From positions 494,253 to 558,252 of the forward strand of contig VXAY01005172.1 of assembly GCA_013399855.1 (NCBI GenBank): a DNA stretch of 64,000 bases. Direction: 5' to 3'. A program made the position numbers and the translations under genes. This document shows, one piece after another, positions 61,121-64,000 of this stretch. Numbering within the stretch: position 1 is the stretch's first letter; the number at the start of each line of letters is the position of its first letter. Source of the DNA: Oxyruncus cristatus. Its lineage: Eukaryota; Chordata; Aves; Passeriformes; Cotingidae. The notes under the pieces were generated by a model, which ran no database searches, had not been told where the DNA came from, and saw only the letters and a list, made by a program, of their open reading frames with translations.

Positions 61121-61168
61121 TGTTGGGTTTTTTTGGGTTGTTTGTTTGTTTGTTTGTTGTTTTTTTTC
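61121..61168. repeat. G/T-rich low-complexity tract
   Basis: TTGGGTTTTTTTGGGTTG followed by TTTG units; the complement of the A/C tract at 5508-5672 in composition. Confidence 0.85.
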
Positions 61169-61410
61169 TCTCTAGGTGCCTTTCTGATGTTGTCCTCATT
61201 TTAGCATGTTGGATTTAATAAAAGGCACAGTTGAACTGGAAACACCCAGACACTGAGCATAGTGTTGTAATGTTACAGCTGGCTGAGAGATATGGGAGAA
61301 GACCAAAGAGCACACGTGCCATGTGAGGAAATGCAAACAAAGCTGCTACTGACAGAGGATGCTTGCTACATCAGCTCATCTACTTTACTTAAAAAGTACC
61401 TGGTCTCCAT

Positions 61411-61537
61411 GTGTTGGTTTGTTGGTTTGTGTTTTTTTTGTTTGTTTGGGTTTTTTTGGGTTTTTTTTTGTTGTTGTTTGTTTGGGTTTTTTTGTGTTTT
61501 TTTGTTTGTTTTTTTTGTTTTATTTTGTTTTGTTTTG

Positions 61538-61567
<30 letters not shown>
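61411..61567. repeat. G/T-rich low-complexity tract with GTTTT units
   Basis: TTGGTTTGT units, then GGGTTTTTTT units, then about ten GTTTT/GTTTTT units. Runs of three G separated by T runs could allow quadruplex structure on the + strand. It generates spurious F/C/V-rich reading frames. Confidence 0.9.
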
Positions 61568-61568
<1 letters not shown>

Positions 61569-62843
61569 AATATGTGAGGATCAATTTAAAACATAGGGAA
61601 AAAGTCATACTGAACTTAAATCCAGAAGAGCCCACGTTTTAAATGCTTGACAGAAGTACCTGTAACAGGATGCTGGACAGTGTGAAGGGAAGATGGAACC
61701 CAGCCCCGTGGAAGAGACCAGCTGAGGTGAAGGCTGGGGGGAATTGAGTTCTGTATAAATCAGTCACGCTGAGTAATGTCCCTTCCTCTGACCACTGCTT
61801 CCTCATCTGCCACATCTGAGTCAGCACAGCACTGCTTTGTTTAAATAAGGTTTATTTGAAGTGTTTCCTCTCTGGAGGTTTGGTGATACCGGTCGCCAGA
61901 AATATGTATTCCTTTGGAATCTTCTCCCATCACCACTCTGCTTATGCAAATAAATACTGTCTGAAGATGGCCGAGGAGAAATATCTTTGGGAACAAGCCC
62001 TTAATTAGCACTTTCTCATCAGCAAATATGACCTACAGCTTTTAAACATCTTTCTAGCAAGGAAAAATCACAGCTTATACCGTGGTGTCGAGACAGAATA
62101 CTACATGAAACATGCCTGAGAAAAATTGCTTGTTTGAGATTGATCTTACACAAAAAATAGCTATGCAGACTGATTCCAGAAAGAATCACCTCACTGGCTT
62201 ACACAGCTGATTTTGAGGGAATCTCTTTAGGTAGTAAATATTACTAATCAAGATGGGAATGTAAAAGTCCAAGTTCCAGGTTCGTTCACTTCCCTGTTGT
62301 GGAGGAGTATTTGATATGTTAAGAAGGTGGTGTAACATTCATTCACACGCTGTCTCATTGCAGCTGTTGACAGTAATAGCAAGATATCATAATTGTTAGA
62401 TATATTTAATGGCAGTGACAGCTTTACTCTTGTATTTCTGCTTCCATACCTAATATTTTTAATTACTAAGCAAAACCAGACTTCATGCAAGAGAAAACAA
62501 ACAAACAAAGCAAAGTCTTGAGTTGGGGATAGAACAGGATTAAGCCTGGATTTGGGAGAGACCAGCTTATTTCAGTTAAACAGCTGGCTCCATTTTATAG
62601 TACAGTCATCATTTTAATTTCAAAATTTTAAATTGTTGTCTAGATATTTCCTTAAATGCATTGCAAGTTTTATAAGGAGAAAGAAACTAAACACATTTTT
62701 GGCGGATCTGGAAACTGAGATAAAGAAAATAGAGAAAGAAAAGTAACGTCTGAAGAGAAGTGCTTTGCCTCTAGCCCCCACTCCCCAAAAAAAACCCCGA
62801 AATGGGAAGAAGCCAGAGTGTTTTGGGCTGGTAGGAGCCTCAC

Positions 62844-63001
62844 CTGCCCGGATTTTCTGTGTGGCGCTGGTGCAGTTGGCTGATCCGAGCAGCAGCACTG
62901 TGATGCACCAAATGGTTCAGAAGATTAGTTGCTGCTCCTTTGGCTTTCTGCATGGATGCTTCAAAGATTATTTGTTGTAATTCCCGTGTTCTTAGGCTTA
63001 T
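62844..63001 (-). other. Exon-like interval, unidentified gene
   Basis: On the - strand an acceptor (TTTTGTGTTACAG) precedes 63001 and a donor (CGGGCAG|gtgagg) follows 62844. Between them are 52 open codons plus two bases, starting ISLRTRELQQIIFEASMQK and ending HQRHTENPGR. The composition is helix-forming and protein-like. I do not recognise the family, and it does not match LRRC9 as I remember it. No partner exon was found with confidence. Confidence 0.3.
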
Positions 63002-63252
63002 CTGTAACACAAAATGCACATGGGTATTATCCCTGCACGGCCTCCCCAGCTGCCAGTCACCAACCACTGCACTCTTTCTTATCTTCTTCTTAATTTTCCT
63101 CACCAGAACAATGTTAGATCATTTCTTTTCAGTTCCTAGCGTAGTTAAAACTTAAATTTACAGTCTAAAATTGGTTAATAAATTAAGAAAAAACCCAAAC
63201 AACAAAAAACCAACAAAAAGCCAAAGCTTTTGGGAGCACCGAAAGGCTAATT

Positions 63253-63397
63253 CTTCTATCGATGGCTCAGACTGAATCTGAAGATCTATCCAAAGGTGAA
63301 GAACTGATGAAGATATGTATTCCTCCAGAAAAAAAACACTTGCCAGCTCTCAGAAGGTTGTGTAAAAGTTACGGATTTGCGAGATACCCAGGAAAGG
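63253..63397 (+). other. Weak exon-like reading frame
   Basis: An open frame without interruption (MAQTESEDLSKGEELMK, then RRLCKSYGFARYPGK) ends at a good donor GGAAAG|gtaaag. There is no convincing Kozak context, no acceptor was identified and no family is recognised, so chance is quite possible. Confidence 0.15.
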
Positions 63398-63476
63398 TAA
63401 AGATGTCCTTGTTAAAAGTGCTCTGTGTGACCATGTAATATGTAGCATGAAGGAGTATAATTAAGTATCAGGAATA

Positions 63477-63625
63477 TCACAGAATCCCAGAATGGTCTGG
63501 GTTGGAAGGGACCTTAAAGACCACCCAGTTCTAACCCCCTGCCATGGACAGGGACACTTTCCACCAGACCAGGTTGCTCCAAGCCCCATCCAACCTGGCC
63601 TTGAACCCTTCCAGGGATGGGGATG
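63477..63625 (-). mobile_element. CR1 LINE 3' end, antisense
   Basis: ATCACAGAATCCCAGAATGG, TCTGGGTTGGAAGGGACCTT and CAGGTTGCTCCAAGCCCCAT are the reverse complement of a CR1 3' UTR. It looks comparatively young because few differences from the usual CR1 consensus are visible. Confidence 0.92.
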
Positions 63626-64000
63626 GGTGATGAAGGAGTACAATGTCAGGTATTCAGGACTCTGTAATCCCATTTGTTTTTGTTCACTTTCATTTGACTT
63701 AGTCAGTAGAGGCTCTCCCAGTTCATGGCCAAATATAAGATCAGAGCCCAGTAAACGCTGACTGTTTTCATTCAGATTTCCGTGTGTTCTTCTGAGAGGG
63801 TTATGTCTTGTAAAGTTCGCTGTCAGCTCAGGAAATCAGGAGTCCTCTGGAGAGTTTGCAACTGGAAAACACTTCATTAAGACAAGAAAAAACAAACAAA
63901 CAAAAGAGTCTATATCTTAGTCTTTATGATAGAAATGTCTTTTTGGTTCTGCAGTAATATAAAGAGTAATAATCAACTTCTTGTGAGTAAAGAACTGTAA

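Larger units (their letters stand above)
59262..62843. other. Intergenic stretch with G/T tracts
   Basis: No gene was recognised. It has two G/T-rich simple tracts and, around 61,900-62,060, an octamer motif with nearby homeodomain-type TTAATTAG. The frames at 60304-60579 (+) and 61639-61827 (-) have no family resemblance. Confidence 0.5.

Noticed and set aside
62844..63001. Assignment of the exon-like interval to LRRC9
   Set aside because: Position and strand would fit, but the peptide lacks leucine-rich repeats and does not match remembered LRRC9 sequence.

Overview
The window is a vertebrate chromosome segment, almost certainly from a bird and probably a songbird. Genes have many short exons with GT-AG introns. 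Most interspersed repeats are CR1 LINE fragments, several ending in the bird-typical ATTCTATG-like 3' tail, and there is one probable retroviral solo LTR. Protein comparisons below are with human orthologues recalled from memory; no search was run.

Left third (1-16,000): DHRS7, an ER short-chain dehydrogenase, runs on the + strand. Exons 2 to 7 are inside the window (1567-15804) and give about 290 residues, including the complete catalytic core. Exon 1, with the start codon and membrane anchor, lies to the left. Intron 2 carries a long antisense CR1 pol fragment and a likely solo LTR.

Middle (17,880-34,000): PCNX4 (pecanex 4) runs on the - strand. Ten coding exons join in phase into a complete 1183-residue multi-pass membrane protein, starting at 30500 and stopping at 19563. 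Its promoter is a CpG island at about 33,500-34,050 with a probable non-coding first exon ending at 33754. DHRS7 and PCNX4 converge, with candidate poly(A) signals at about 15,960 (+) and 17,885 (-). Convergent DHRS7/PCNX4 matches the arrangement I recall for human 14q23.1.

Right half (34,500-64,000): I found no recognisable gene. It holds CR1 fragments, simple repeats, long G/T tracts, two CpG-dense patches in AT-rich DNA (about 52.05-52.33 kb and 57.07-57.33 kb) and a few exon-like intervals. The best of these is on the - strand at 62844-63001. From human synteny LRRC9 would be expected next on the - strand, but none of its leucine-rich repeats were seen here.

The two genes share no obvious pathway; their adjacency looks like conserved synteny. 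The most interesting observations are the upstream reading frame that ends three sense codons before, and in frame with, the PCNX4 start; a CpG-retaining CR1 copy next to that promoter; the altered C-terminal tail of DHRS7; and the unexplained CpG-dense patches.
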